Below are positions 9,133 through 18,181 of a DNA stretch of 56,292 nucleotides, piece by piece (position 1 is the first letter of the stretch; each line of letters opens with the position of its first letter). A program made the translations under genes and the position numbers. The notes below the pieces were generated by a model. It saw only the letters and a program-made list of their open reading frames with translations. It ran no database searches and had not been told where the DNA came from. Origin of the DNA: Clostridia bacterium (GTDB lineage: Bacteria; Bacillota; Clostridia; Oscillospirales; SIG627); contig JAFSID010000013.1 of assembly GCA_017439965.1 (NCBI GenBank), positions 1-56,292 on the forward strand, written 5' to 3'.

Positions 9133-10938
9133 ATGTATAATCCTGAAAACATTCGTAACTTTTGTATAATTGCTCACATCGACCACGGCAAAAGCACGCT
9201 GGCTGACAGACTGCTTGAGATAACCGACACCGTTAAGTCGCGCGAGATGGAGGAGCAGATACTTGACAATATGGACCTTGAGCGTGAGAGAGGTATCACC
9301 ATCAAGGCTCGCGCCGTTAAGCTTGACTATACGGCAGACGACGGACAAAGCTATACCTTCAATCTTATAGACACCCCCGGTCACGTGGACTTCAACTACG
9401 AGGTATCACGCTCACTTTCAGCCTGCGAGGGTGCATTATTGGTGGTTGATGCGTCTCAGGGTGTTGAGGCACAGACTCTTGCAAACACCTACCTCGCGCT
9501 TGACCACGACCTTGAAATTTTGCCCGTTATAAATAAGATAGACCTTCCCGCCGCTAATCCCGACCGAGTTAAAAACGAGATTGAGGAGATTATCGGTATA
9601 CCTGCTGAGGATGCTCCCTGCATTTCGGCAAAGACGGGACTTAATATAAAAGACGTGCTTGATGCGGTAGTAAAATATATACCCGCACCTAAGACGAATG
9701 CCGAAAAGCCTCTCAAGGCGCTTATCTTCGACGCAGTATACGACGCTTACCGCGGAGTTATCGTTTACGTGCGTATAATGGAGGGTAAGCTCTCGGCAAA
9801 GGATAAGATCCGTATGATGAATACAGGCGCTGAATTTGAGGTCGTCGAGGTCGGACATCTCCGCCCCTTCGGACCCGAAAAGCGTGACACAGTATACGCA
9901 GGCGAGGTTGCCTACATCACCGCTGCCATAAAATCCCTTGACGATACGCAGGTCGGTGACACCGTAACCCTTGCAGATAATCCCACCGAGGAAGCCTTCC
10001 CCGGCTTTAAAAAGGTTTTGCCGATGGTTTACAGCGGTATTTATCCCGCAGACGGCGCACGCTATACCGATTTGAGAGACGCTCTTGAAAAGCTCCGTCT
10101 CAACGATTCGGCTCTCACCTTTGAGGCTGAAAGCTCTGCGGCGCTCGGCTTCGGCTTCCGCTGCGGATTTTTGGGACTTCTTCATATGGAGGTCATTCAG
10201 GACAGACTTGAGCGTGAATTTAACCTTGACCTTATCACCACCGCACCCGGCGTTATCTACAAGACGGTAATGAAATCGGGCGAGGTAAAATATATCGACA
10301 ATCCTCAGAACTTCCCTGCGGCAGACGAGGCAGAGGAGATTTGTGAGCCTATGGTTAAGGCGACCATCCTCTCTCCCAAGGAGTACGTAGGTACTATTAT
10401 GGATCTCTGTCAGGACCGCCGAGGAGTATTTATCGACACCAAATATATCACCACCGACAGAGTTGAGCTTCATTACAGACTTCCGCTCAACGAAATCGTT
10501 TACGACTTCTTCGACGCACTCAAGTCGCGTACGAAGGGCTACGCATCCCTCGACTACGAAATGTCCGACTACGAAAAGTCAAGCCTCGTAAAGCTTGACA
10601 TTATGCTCAACGGCGATATCGTTGACGCCCTCTCCTTCATCGTTCATTCGGAGAAGGCGTATGCGAGAGCGAGAAAAATTGTTGAAAAGCTTAAGGAAAA
10701 TATTCCCCGTCAGCTTTTTGAGATACCCGTTCAGGCGGCAATCGGCGGTAAGATAATTGCCCGTGAGACCGTAAAGGCAATGCGTAAGGACGTTCTTGCC
10801 AAGTGCTACGGCGGTGACATCACCCGTAAGAAGAAGCTTCTTGAAAAGCAAAAAGAGGGTAAAAAGAAAATGCGCCAGCTCGGTACGGTCGAGGTACCTC
10901 ACGAGGCGTTTATGGCGGTGCTTAAGCTCGATGAATAA
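9133..10938 (+). CDS. lepA: Elongation factor 4 (LepA)
   Basis: A 601-residue translational GTPase that acts on stalled or unusual ribosome states and in ribosome biogenesis. G-domain motifs: [10 protein letters not shown] at 14-23, the RERGITI switch region, DTPGHVDF, and NKIDLP. Domains II, III and V follow, then the LepA-specific C-terminal domain ([38 protein letters not shown]). Length matches the family. The end overlaps hemW by 8 nt, the common lepA-hemW arrangement of Firmicutes. Confidence 0.97.
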   Translation: MYNPENIRNFCIIAHIDHGKSTLADRLLEITDTVKSREMEEQILDNMDLERERGITIKARAVKLDYTADDGQSYTFNLIDTPGHVDFNYEVSRSLSACEGALLVVDASQGVEAQTLANTYLALDHDLEILPVINKIDLPAANPDRVKNEIEEIIGIPAEDAPCISAKTGLNIKDVLDAVVKYIPAPKTNAEKPLKALIFDAVYDAYRGVIVYVRIMEGKLSAKDKIRMMNTGAEFEVVEVGHLRPFGPEKRDTVYAGEVAYITAAIKSLDDTQVGDTVTLADNPTEEAFPGFKKVLPMVYSGIYPADGARYTDLRDALEKLRLNDSALTFEAESSAALGFGFRCGFLGLLHMEVIQDRLEREFNLDLITTAPGVIYKTVMKSGEVKYIDNPQNFPAADEAEEICEPMVKATILSPKEYVGTIMDLCQDRRGVFIDTKYITTDRVELHYRLPLNEIVYDFFDALKSRTKGYASLDYEMSDYEKSSLVKLDIMLNGDIVDALSFIVHSEKAYARARKIVEKLKENIPRQLFEIPVQAAIGGKIIARETVKAMRKDVLAKCYGGDITRKKKLLEKQKEGKKKMRQLGTVEVPHEAFMAVLKLDE

Positions 10939-12049
10939 GGGCGTATATATTCACTACCCATTCTGTGATGCAAAGTGTCTTTACTGTGATTTTTATTCCA
11001 CGTCCGACACAAGAAAAAGAGAATTATACGAAGAAGCGCTGGTAACGGCGCTTCTGTCATATAAGGAGAAAGGCATCACGGCGGATACCGTCTTTTTCGG
11101 CGGAGGCACTCCGAGTCTTATGACCGAGGAGGGCGCAAAAAGGGTATTTTCCGCCTTGCGCGAGGCGTTCAATATCACGGATAACGCCGAAATAACACTT
11201 GAAGCAAACCCCTCAAGCCTTGCGGATTTTCCCGAAAGGCTCGGTCTTTTCCGCTCACTCGGAGTCAACCGATTAAGCCTTGGCTCACAGAGTATGCAAA
11301 AAAACGAGCTTGAGGCTCTCGGCAGACGGCATTCACCACTCGACGTTGAAAATACGGTGAAATGTGCAAGGAATATGGGATTTGACAACATTTCTCTTGA
11401 TTTAATGGTGCGCATCCCCCACCAGACCCTTGAGACGCTTGAGGATACGCTGAGCAAGGCGCTCGCTCTGTCACCCGAGCACCTCTCACTTTACACCCTT
11501 TCGATTGAGGAAAAGACTGTTTTCGGCGTAAGGCATAAGAAGGGGGATGACCTCAGCCTTGCGGATGAGGATACCGAGGAGGAAATGTGGGACAAGGTGT
11601 GTGACACCCTTTCCCGTCACGGCTTCGAGCATTACGAGGTCTCCAATTTTGCAAGAGACGGCAGAAGGTCGCGCCATAATCTCAAGTATTGGCAAGCCGA
11701 GGAATACGTCGGTATCGGCGTGGCGGCTCACTCATATCTTGACCGAGAGCGCTTTTATTCTCCGAGCAGTATTGACGCGTTTCTTGAAAATCCGTTACGG
11801 CGTGACGGCGTTGAATATATCTCGGACAGTGAAGGGCTTGCCGAGTACGTTATGCTAAGTCTCCGTCTTTCCGACGGAATAAGCCTTGAGAAAATCACGC
11901 CGACTCCCGAATTTTACACGCTTGCAAAAAGGCTTGAGGAAAACGGTCTTGCAAGGCTGTCCGAAAGCACCCTCTCTCTTACCGAAAGAGGCTGGAGAGT
12001 GTCAAATTCAATCATCGAGGAAATACTCAATTCCCTAAAGCTTCTTTAA
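10931..12049 (+). CDS. hemW: Radical SAM protein HemW (coproporphyrinogen III oxidase-like)
   Basis: A 372-residue radical SAM enzyme-like protein. Members of this group were long annotated as oxygen-independent coproporphyrinogen oxidase, but HemW is regarded as a heme chaperone/insertion factor. The ATG at 10931 lies inside the end of lepA (8-nt overlap). It is chosen because the protein then begins [20 protein letters not shown] with the CxxxCxxC cluster at C12, C16 and C19; a longer in-frame extension upstream lies within lepA and is not homologous-looking. GGGTPSLM and [11 protein letters not shown] are further family signatures. Confidence 0.92.
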   Translation: MNKGVYIHYPFCDAKCLYCDFYSTSDTRKRELYEEALVTALLSYKEKGITADTVFFGGGTPSLMTEEGAKRVFSALREAFNITDNAEITLEANPSSLADFPERLGLFRSLGVNRLSLGSQSMQKNELEALGRRHSPLDVENTVKCARNMGFDNISLDLMVRIPHQTLETLEDTLSKALALSPEHLSLYTLSIEEKTVFGVRHKKGDDLSLADEDTEEEMWDKVCDTLSRHGFEHYEVSNFARDGRRSRHNLKYWQAEEYVGIGVAAHSYLDRERFYSPSSIDAFLENPLRRDGVEYISDSEGLAEYVMLSLRLSDGISLEKITPTPEFYTLAKRLEENGLARLSESTLSLTERGWRVSNSIIEEILNSLKLL

Positions 12050-12090
12050 AGGGACTGTAAAGGCTTTTATGCCTTTTACAGTCCCTTTTT
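12048..12090. terminator. Terminator after hemW, probably bidirectional
   Basis: A stem of about 14 bp (GGGACTGTAAAGGC against its complement with one bulged T) overlaps the hemW stop and is followed by TTTTT. It separates convergent genes ending at 12049 and 12102. Confidence 0.85.
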
Positions 12091-12101
12091 ACGTCTGCTT
12101 T

Positions 12102-12926
12102 TTATATTTTAATTCCGTAAAGCGCCCTTGCGCCGTCTATCAGCTCAAGGTCGTATTTAAGCGTACCGTTTTCCTCGGAAACACTTTCGATAAAGTCAAA
12201 ATATTCCGAAAGCACGTCGCTCGGTATATCCTCATTCCTTTTAGCTCTCAGCTCGTCAAAGGTGTATATCTCACCGTCATAATACAATGCAAGCGGGTTT
12301 TTTAAAGCCCTTTTAATCTCCTTAACGTCCTCAAGATACAAGGCGTCAATCGTGCTTTGTTGAAGCTCGTCACCGCCAAGCTCTTTATTTTTCCTTTCAA
12401 GCGCCTCCTTGGAGATGTCAAAAGCAACTATCATCATATATACGTTAGGCAATGCCTCCTGCTCCTCGGGAGAAAGCTTTAAGAAAACCTCGTTTACCCA
12501 TTTGTCACTCGCCTCACGGCCGACTATTTCATCGCAAATATATATATTGTACACCTCGTCGATATACTTTCGTGAAAAGGTAGGGTCTGAGCCTCCTATT
12601 GCGGGAGGAGTAATATCCGCACCGCTTGATACGGGAGTATTTTCGGGAGGTGTGTAGGGCTTTTCAATCTCGGGAACAATCGGATTTTCAACTATGGGAG
12701 GGTCTGTGGGAGTCTCAATGACGGGAGGCTCGGGCGGTACCTCTATCGGTGGCTTTGCCTTTGGATAGGCAAGTATTCCGATTATCGTTACAAGACAGAG
12801 ACACGCCGCAAGAGATACCCATTTTACAGACACGCGCCTGACTGTTATCTCCTTATCGGGAGAGGCATCCTCGATATACTCGGGTGAAACGTTACCGATA
12901 GCAAAAAGCAGATCCTTAACCTTCAT
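12102..12926 (-). CDS. Membrane-anchored anti-sigma-like protein
   Basis: A 274-residue protein with a short cytoplasmic N-terminus (MKVKDLLFAIGNVSPEYIED) and one membrane segment at about 36-53 (WVSLAACLCLVTIIGILAY). An extracellular proline-rich linker follows (PPIEVPPEPPVIETPTDPP) and then a globular region of unknown fold. The ATG at 12926 is chosen because it overlaps the upstream sigma gene by 4 nt (ATGA) and follows GGAGGG. The partner position and topology indicate an anti-sigma factor for the ECF sigma encoded just before it. There is no zinc-finger HxxxCxxC, so this is inferred from context rather than a recognised domain. Confidence 0.65.
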   Translation of the reverse strand: MKVKDLLFAIGNVSPEYIEDASPDKEITVRRVSVKWVSLAACLCLVTIIGILAYPKAKPPIEVPPEPPVIETPTDPPIVENPIVPEIEKPYTPPENTPVSSGADITPPAIGGSDPTFSRKYIDEVYNIYICDEIVGREASDKWVNEVFLKLSPEEQEALPNVYMMIVAFDISKEALERKNKELGGDELQQSTIDALYLEDVKEIKRALKNPLALYYDGEIYTFDELRAKRNEDIPSDVLSEYFDFIESVSEENGTLKYDLELIDGARALYGIKI

Positions 12927-13471
12927 ACAAAAAATCCCTCCTTCTCCAAAAACATTTTTAGTTTTCGTCTCATTCTGGAAAGCATCATCGCAACGGTGCT
13001 CTCCTTCATATTGAAATCTCTTGCAATCTCCGAAACGGTACACATATAAAAATATCTGCGCAGAAATATACGCCTTTTATCCCTTGACAGTCCGCCGAGA
13101 AATCGGTTGAGAGAATCCGAAAGCGCAACGCTCTCTCCTATATCCTCCCCCTCCGAGATACACTCGGAAAGCTCGTCGAGTGCAACGGCTGTCCGTCCGC
13201 CTCTCTTCTGAGCGTTGATATGCTCGTATCTGTTAAGCGAAAGCCGACGGGTTATCGTCCCGAGATAAGACTTCAACGGGTCGGGACGGCTTGGCGGTAT
13301 ACTGTTCCACGCCTTAAGGTAGGTATCGTTTACCACCTCTCCCGCATCCTCGTGGCTTGAGAGAATGTTATATGAGATACTGCGACAGTATCTTCCGTAT
13401 TTTTTGTCGGTTTCCTCAATTGCGCTCTCGTTTCTGTCAAAATACAGGTCGAGTATTCTGAAGTCCTCCAT
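12923..13471 (-). CDS. ECF-type RNA polymerase sigma factor
   Basis: A 182-residue sigma-70 family protein with region 2 (DAGEVVNDTYLKAWNSIPP, YLGTITRRLSLNRYE) and region 4 helix-turn-helix (CTVSEIARDFNMKESTVAMM). The start MEDFRILDLYFDRNES at 13471 is chosen over upstream in-frame starts because AAAGGAG lies 8-9 nt before it. Translational coupling to the membrane protein downstream suggests a sigma/anti-sigma pair responding to an envelope or extracellular signal. The sequence between regions 2 and 4 is short, as in ECF factors. The regulon is unknown. Confidence 0.88.
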   Translation of the reverse strand: MEDFRILDLYFDRNESAIEETDKKYGRYCRSISYNILSSHEDAGEVVNDTYLKAWNSIPPSRPDPLKSYLGTITRRLSLNRYEHINAQKRGGRTAVALDELSECISEGEDIGESVALSDSLNRFLGGLSRDKRRIFLRRYFYMCTVSEIARDFNMKESTVAMMLSRMRRKLKMFLEKEGFFV

Positions 13472-13545
13472 ATTTTCAACTCCTTTCATATATAATAACA
13501 GAAAAACGTACAATTTCATCACACAAATTGTTTTTTTATAAAAAT

Positions 13546-13581
13546 TTCCCTATGCATCGGATTTTGATGATGCATAGGGAA
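13546..13581 (-). terminator. Terminator of the 18.0-13.6 kb operon
   Basis: A 13-bp perfect stem (TTCCCTATGCATC with its complement) with a 10-nt loop lies just after the stop at 13586. On the minus strand it is followed by ATTTTTAT. Confidence 0.75.
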
Positions 13582-13585
13582 GCTT

Positions 13586-14461
13586 TTATTTGTTGGAAAT
13601 ATAAATACCGCCTGCAATAAAGAGGAAGGATAAAATATACTGCCACTGAAAAATATTTTCGTTTAACAGCATTGCGCCGAAAATACATGCAAACGCAGGC
13701 TCGGCAAACTTGATGATAAAGAGCCTCGACAGCTCTCCGCTTTTAACCACCGTAAACCAGATGCAATAGCTTACGACCGACGCTATGCAGATATAGACGA
13801 ACAGAAGCGAGGACAAAGATGCCGTAACCGTCATTGAGCCTCCCATTGCTCTTCCGATTATCGCAAGCACGATTCCGCCGAAAAGCTGGGATATTCCCGT
13901 TGCGGTAATCGGCTTTACCGTAACAAATACCTTTTTGCTTATAATACTTGAAAAGACACTGCAGAACGATGCGATGATTATAAGCAGGTCTCCGATATTG
14001 AAGCTTATGCCGTCAACGTTTAAATTGATGACGATAATTCCCGCAAAGCCGAGAAGCGCACCTATAAGCTTCTTAACGCTCAGCTTATCGTCCTTGAAAA
14101 AGAGAGAGGAAAAGCAAACGTAGAAAAGCACGCCAACCTGCTTGAGAATTGCGGTCTTTGAGCTGTCGGTAAGCTGAAGTGCCGAATAGGTGCACGCGTA
14201 ATGCAGTATTATGGAAAACAGTCCTGCAAGCAATATGGGAAGGATTGAGCTTTTAGCAGGCTTGAAGGACGCCTTGTCGGTGACGAGTGAAAAAAGACAT
14301 ATCACCCCTCCGCAAACGACGAAGCGCATACCTGCAAAAAAGAGTATATCACCCGTCGTGCTTATATCAAACGCAGAATAGCTGAGCTTGACCGTCGGAA
14401 ACAGCGTGCCCCATAAAAGCATTACGAAAAGGGACAATATAAGCGCTTTACTCTTTTGCAA
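13586..14461 (-). CDS. EamA/DMT-family transporter
   Basis: About 291 residues with ten predicted membrane helices in two EamA repeats (ALILSLFVMLLWGTLFPTVKL; later FKDDKLSVKKLIGALLGFAGI and IASVVSYCIWFTVVKSGEL). The drug/metabolite superfamily exports or imports small metabolites; the substrate is unknown. An ATG-started reading frame begins further upstream at 14530, but its first 23 residues are arginine-rich and lie inside the preceding gene. A TTG at 14461, about 10 nt after GGTGG, gives the normal family length. It overlaps the upstream oxidoreductase by 14 nt and is the last gene of the operon, so it probably moves the pathway substrate or product. Confidence 0.8.
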   Translation of the reverse strand: MQKSKALILSLFVMLLWGTLFPTVKLSYSAFDISTTGDILFFAGMRFVVCGGVICLFSLVTDKASFKPAKSSILPILLAGLFSIILHYACTYSALQLTDSSKTAILKQVGVLFYVCFSSLFFKDDKLSVKKLIGALLGFAGIIVINLNVDGISFNIGDLLIIIASFCSVFSSIISKKVFVTVKPITATGISQLFGGIVLAIIGRAMGGSMTVTASLSSLLFVYICIASVVSYCIWFTVVKSGELSRLFIIKFAEPAFACIFGAMLLNENIFQWQYILSFLFIAGGIYISNK

Positions 14462-15428
14462 TCTTAAGTACCACCTTACCGATATTTTCTCCGCGGTAAA
14501 GAATTGCGTGAGCCTCCTCCGCCTCCTCAATGGGAAGCACCTTATAAACCGAGGGCTTCATCTCACCGCTCTCAAGCTTGCACCACACGTTATTTACAAG
14601 CTCGGAAAGGAGCCACGCCTTGAACTCGGGAGTACGTTTTCTGAGCATACTTCCCACAAGATGAAGTCCCTTTGTGAGAAGAGGGCGAAGCTGTACGGTG
14701 GTCTCGATTCCCGCAAGAGTGGAAATTACCACCCAATAGCCTCCCTCCGCCATATACGGAAGGCTCTTGCCGAGGGTCTCACCCGAAAGACAGTCCATAG
14801 AAACGCTGACGGGAGTACCTCTCTCCTCCTCCGCCTTGAGAATCTCCTCAACACACTGAGTTGTGGAATTGATAATAACGTCCGCACCGAGAGGCTTTAT
14901 CTTTTCGGCAATCTCATCCGAAAGCACAGAGGTAATGACCCTTGCGCCGAATGCCTTTGCCATAGGAATTGCAACGCTTGCAAGACCTGAAGCACCTGCA
15001 GGAATAAAGGCAGTCTGACCTGCCTCAAGGTGTCCCTCGATAAACAAATTAAGATAGCTTGTAGCGTATGCCTCGGGAAGTGAGGATGCCTCCTCCATAG
15101 TAATCCCACGGGGGACGGGCATAAGCATATCGTGTTTTACGGCAACGTACTCGGCGTAGCCTCCGCCTCCGAGCAAAGCGCACACCTTGTCACCGAGCTT
15201 CCAATTGCTAACGCTCTTTCCTAACTCAACGATTTCTCCCGAAATCTCAAGACCCATCCACTCGGGACAGCCCTTGGGAGAGGGATATTTTCCTTCCCTC
15301 TGCAAGAGGTCGGCACGGTTAAGCGCCGCCGCATAAATTTTAACGAGCACCTCGTCGTCCTTTATGACGGGGTCGGGCACGTCGCTCCATACGAGATTTT
15401 TATCCTTATCAACGAGCATTGCCTTCAT
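14448..15428 (-). CDS. NAD(P)H:quinone oxidoreductase-like MDR enzyme
   Basis: A 326-residue zinc-independent medium-chain dehydrogenase/reductase of the quinone oxidoreductase group (PIG3-like). The N-terminal GroES-like domain has LVKIYAAALNRADLLQREGKYP. The Rossmann domain includes FIPAGASGLASVAIPMAKAF in place of a strict GxGxxG. Zinc-binding cysteine clusters are absent. The family reduces quinones or alpha,beta-unsaturated carbonyls with NADPH. It is in an operon with SDR, Gfo/Idh and dehydroquinase-like genes and starts 2 nt after the SDR stop, suggesting a reduction step in a cyclic or unsaturated acid pathway. Confidence 0.85.
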   Translation of the reverse strand: MKAMLVDKDKNLVWSDVPDPVIKDDEVLVKIYAAALNRADLLQREGKYPSPKGCPEWMGLEISGEIVELGKSVSNWKLGDKVCALLGGGGYAEYVAVKHDMLMPVPRGITMEEASSLPEAYATSYLNLFIEGHLEAGQTAFIPAGASGLASVAIPMAKAFGARVITSVLSDEIAEKIKPLGADVIINSTTQCVEEILKAEEERGTPVSVSMDCLSGETLGKSLPYMAEGGYWVVISTLAGIETTVQLRPLLTKGLHLVGSMLRKRTPEFKAWLLSELVNNVWCKLESGEMKPSVYKVLPIEEAEEAHAILYRGENIGKVVLKIAKE

Positions 15429-15429
15429 A

Positions 15430-16203
15430 TCAGTCCGTTCCTTTCATAGAAAGAGTTCTTCCGCCGTCAACGATATAGGTCTGACCCGTAATCATTCTCG
15501 CCTTATCGGATGCGAGATACTCAACCATATAGGCAATATCCTCACCCGTACACATTTCACCGAGGAGGTTTGTTTCGTATGCATACTTGTGACCCTCGGG
15601 AGTTGAAACGTCAACCTCGGGACGACAAACGACACCGGGCGCTACTGCGTTTACGGTTATCTTATGAGGTCCAAGCTCCTTGGCAAGAGCCTTGGTAAGT
15701 GACATAACGCCACCCTTTGACGCAGCGTACTCGGTTGAGCCAACGAGACCGTTTACGCCGACGGTAGAGGCAAAATTGATAATTCTACCGCCCTCGCCCT
15801 GCTTAATCATTACGCGAGCTGCGGCACGGCTTGCGTAGAATGCTCCGTAAAGATTGACCTTAAGCACCTTGTCGATGACCTCGTCCTCCTGGTCAACGAG
15901 CTGTGCATACTTACCGGGACCCGCAAGTCTTGCGCTACCGCCTGCAACGTGTACCATAATATCAAGTCTGCCAAACGCCTTAACAGTTTCGTCAACCGCT
16001 TCGTTGACCTCGGCAGAATTTGTAACGTCGTAAACGAGTCCTATTGCCTCTCCTCCGTTTTCACGGATTTGATTTACAACCTTATCAACTGCCTCACGGT
16101 TAATATCTCCCACTGCAACGGCAATTCCCGCCCTTGCAAGAGTAATTGCGGTCGCAGTACCGATATAGCCTGCACCTCCCGTAATAAATGCAACCTTTTT
16201 CAT
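15430..16203 (-). CDS. SDR-family oxidoreductase
   Basis: A 257-residue classical short-chain dehydrogenase/reductase. The coenzyme motif reads TGGAGYIG (8-15), close to the canonical TGxxxGxG. An aspartate after the second strand (VGDINREA) suggests NAD preference. The NAG motif appears as VHVAGG. The catalytic YxxxK is in EYAASKGG with a preceding serine region (STVGVNGLVGS). The C-terminal MITGQTYIVDGGRTL is typical. It is the third gene of the minus-strand operon. The substrate, probably a polyol, sugar acid or cyclic ketone, is inferred only from its neighbours. Confidence 0.88.
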   Translation of the reverse strand: MKKVAFITGGAGYIGTATAITLARAGIAVAVGDINREAVDKVVNQIRENGGEAIGLVYDVTNSAEVNEAVDETVKAFGRLDIMVHVAGGSARLAGPGKYAQLVDQEDEVIDKVLKVNLYGAFYASRAAARVMIKQGEGGRIINFASTVGVNGLVGSTEYAASKGGVMSLTKALAKELGPHKITVNAVAPGVVCRPEVDVSTPEGHKYAYETNLLGEMCTGEDIAYMVEYLASDKARMITGQTYIVDGGRTLSMKGTD

Positions 16204-16224
16204 AATAAAATCTCCTTCAAAAAA

Positions 16225-17214
16225 CTATATATTCTCGCCTATTGCCTGCATAAGCGTTTTTTGTACCGCGAGGTCGTGAACGTAAAGCCTCTCGTCTCTT
16301 TTATCTCCGACGACAAGCTCGTAAAACTCGCGCATCATATCGTTATAGCGTGCTCGGGCGGGCATATCGGGTACGGTAATTTTCCGTCTTATGTCCGCAT
16401 AGGGATTGCAGGCAAAGTCAATGCTTGAAAAATACATTTCAACGTCAAGCTCAAGAGGCTTGATCTCAACCGTGCCACGACTACCCATTACCGCCATTCG
16501 TCTCATTCCCCAGCCGTTTACCTCGACCGAAAGATTCGTAATTTTCGCAATCGCCTTATCGTATTCAAGAACCACAAAGCAATTATCATCGGTATGCACG
16601 CCCTTAAAGTCTGTCTGCTTGATAAAGGAATGCACCTTATTCGGCTCACCGAGTATAAGATGGGCAAGGTCGATAAGATGACTTCCGAATATATACATAC
16701 TACCGCCCTTGAAGTGCTTGAGCCATTCACGGTATTGTGCAGAATGATAGGTGCTCATTTCAAGGTCAACCTGATATATCTCACCAAGCTCACCTGCCCG
16801 AATTATCTCAAGCGCTCTCTTGATTGCGGGATTGTGTCGGTACATATAGCCCATATGCACGATGAGATTCTTCTCTTTTGCCGTTTCTATAAGATAGGTA
16901 AACTCCTCAAGCGTACCGCTTGCCGGCTTGTCAATATGCACGTGCTTACCTGCATCAACGCACCGTTGTGCCCATTTTGTCAAATTCCAGACGTCACACT
17001 CAATGCATACGGCGTCGCATTTTTCTATAAGCTCGTCCACCTCAAGCCTCGGCACGCCCTCATAGGCTTCAAGTCCGCCACGCTTTTCTACCCATTCCTC
17101 ATCGGGCTCGGCGTAGCCGACGATTTCAAAGCACTCGGGGTTGTGCTTCATACCGAGCATATGTCCCTCGGCATGATTGTGACCTATGCCGAGCTGACCT
17201 ATCTTTATTTTCAT
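16225..17214 (-). CDS. Gfo/Idh/MocA-family oxidoreductase
   Basis: A 329-residue NAD(P)-dependent dehydrogenase. The N-terminal Rossmann fold contains IGQLGIGHNHAEGH, and the family motif appears as HVHIDKPASGTLEEF around residue 93-107, where the lysine is catalytic. The C-terminal alpha/beta domain has IFGSHLIDLAHLILGEP, with a catalytic-site histidine. Such enzymes oxidise sugars, inositols and related polyols. It overlaps the upstream dehydroquinase-like gene by 4 nt, which implies coupled translation in one catabolic operon. Confidence 0.88.
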   Translation of the reverse strand: MKIKIGQLGIGHNHAEGHMLGMKHNPECFEIVGYAEPDEEWVEKRGGLEAYEGVPRLEVDELIEKCDAVCIECDVWNLTKWAQRCVDAGKHVHIDKPASGTLEEFTYLIETAKEKNLIVHMGYMYRHNPAIKRALEIIRAGELGEIYQVDLEMSTYHSAQYREWLKHFKGGSMYIFGSHLIDLAHLILGEPNKVHSFIKQTDFKGVHTDDNCFVVLEYDKAIAKITNLSVEVNGWGMRRMAVMGSRGTVEIKPLELDVEMYFSSIDFACNPYADIRRKITVPDMPARARYNDMMREFYELVVGDKRDERLYVHDLAVQKTLMQAIGENI

Positions 17215-18035
17215 ATCATTCCACCGATTTTCTTCATTCCGTCAATTATCTGACGAGTGGTCTTCAAATCGAGCTGTCCCATCGTACTGCGCTCGTTATA
17301 CCTATCAACGCAGAATATCATATGACCGCCGAGAATGGGGTTGATGATTCTCGAAAGGTCTCCCTTCGCGCCTCCCGCGTGGAAGGAAACGGCGGTCTTA
17401 ACCTCCTTCTTCAACGCCTTCATAGTCTTAAAGGCTTCAATAAGCTCCTCGTCGGTCTCGGCAAAAGTGACCAATTTTATAACGTCGGGATTTCTCTTTT
17501 CAAGGAAAAGAGCAAGATCCACCACCTGCTCACAGCTCATAACCCTTGCAGGATGGCAGGATAAAAGCACCTCGGCGCCGTGTCCGTGTACCCACTCGAT
17601 AAGCTCGCACTGCTTATCAATTATTGCCGAATCGGTTACGACCTCGCAGGGCTTGACCGAGGCAAAGGAATACCCCTCGTCCCCGAGATATTGAGTCTTT
17701 GACTCAGCGTGAAAGGTGTAGCCCTGCATATCAATACCTGCCGCACCTGCCTCGATGGCACGCTTAAAGCTTGCGACTCTCTCCTCCTCGGTAAGATTTA
17801 AGGGCTGAAGCCTTGCGTCAAGATTATAATTAAGCGCAAGAATGGGCAAGGGCGTGCTGTCCACGATTCTTTTAAGCACCTCAACGTCGGAGCTTTCAAG
17901 GAAAGACATATGCAAATCTATCATATCTGCTCCGTCAAAATAACAATTTTTAATCTCGGCAATCGCCGAAAGCTCGTTTGCTTCTCTTACAACGCCTGCA
18001 AGCGCAGGAGTTCTGACAGTAGTAATTTTTTTCAT
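17211..18035 (-). CDS. Type I 3-dehydroquinate dehydratase-like protein
   Basis: A 274-residue TIM-barrel protein resembling AroD. The Schiff-base lysine is in PDVIKLVTFAET and the general-base histidine in LLSCHPARV. The substrate-loop arginine is in GDLSRIINPILGG and the closing GQ in STMGQLDL. The first substrate-binding segment, normally ExRxD, reads MIDLHMSFL here, so residues that bind the dehydroquinate carboxylate in AroD are not conserved. It leads an operon with three oxidoreductases and a transporter, with no shikimate-pathway genes nearby. A catabolic lyase acting on a related cyclic or sugar acid is more likely than biosynthetic AroD. Confidence 0.75.
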   Translation of the reverse strand: MKKITTVRTPALAGVVREANELSAIAEIKNCYFDGADMIDLHMSFLESSDVEVLKRIVDSTPLPILALNYNLDARLQPLNLTEEERVASFKRAIEAGAAGIDMQGYTFHAESKTQYLGDEGYSFASVKPCEVVTDSAIIDKQCELIEWVHGHGAEVLLSCHPARVMSCEQVVDLALFLEKRNPDVIKLVTFAETDEELIEAFKTMKALKKEVKTAVSFHAGGAKGDLSRIINPILGGHMIFCVDRYNERSTMGQLDLKTTRQIIDGMKKIGGMI

Positions 18036-18052
18036 AAACTCACCTCGGTTAA

Positions 18053-18081
18053 ATTATGCATTACAATGTATAATTTGTAAA
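18053..18081 (-). promoter_or_regulatory. Promoter of the dehydroquinase-like operon
   Basis: On the minus strand TTTACA (18076-18081), 17 bp and CATAAT (18053-18058) lie before the start at 18035. Beside it are ATCAAATGT-like half-sites in opposite orientation (about 18083-18096 and 18162-18172), which are candidate binding sites for the divergent AraC regulator. Confidence 0.5.
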
Positions 18082-18181
18082 TATCACATTTGATGTTTTT
18101 ATCAATTATGATACAAAACTGTTGACTATTTCTGATTTTAGAGTTATTATTAACTTGCAATATCAAATGTTGAGGTGTTTT

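Noticed and set aside
9436..10473. 345-codon frame opposite lepA
   Set aside because: It lies wholly within lepA on the other strand; the composition is low-complexity and there is no start signal.
10796..10930. N-terminal extension of HemW
   Set aside because: The extra 45 residues are encoded inside lepA in another frame; the proper start [10 protein letters not shown] at 10931 gives the family-standard N-terminus.
17211..18035. Biosynthetic aroD
   Set aside because: The substrate-carboxylate motif is altered and no shikimate gene is near; kept as dehydroquinase-like only.
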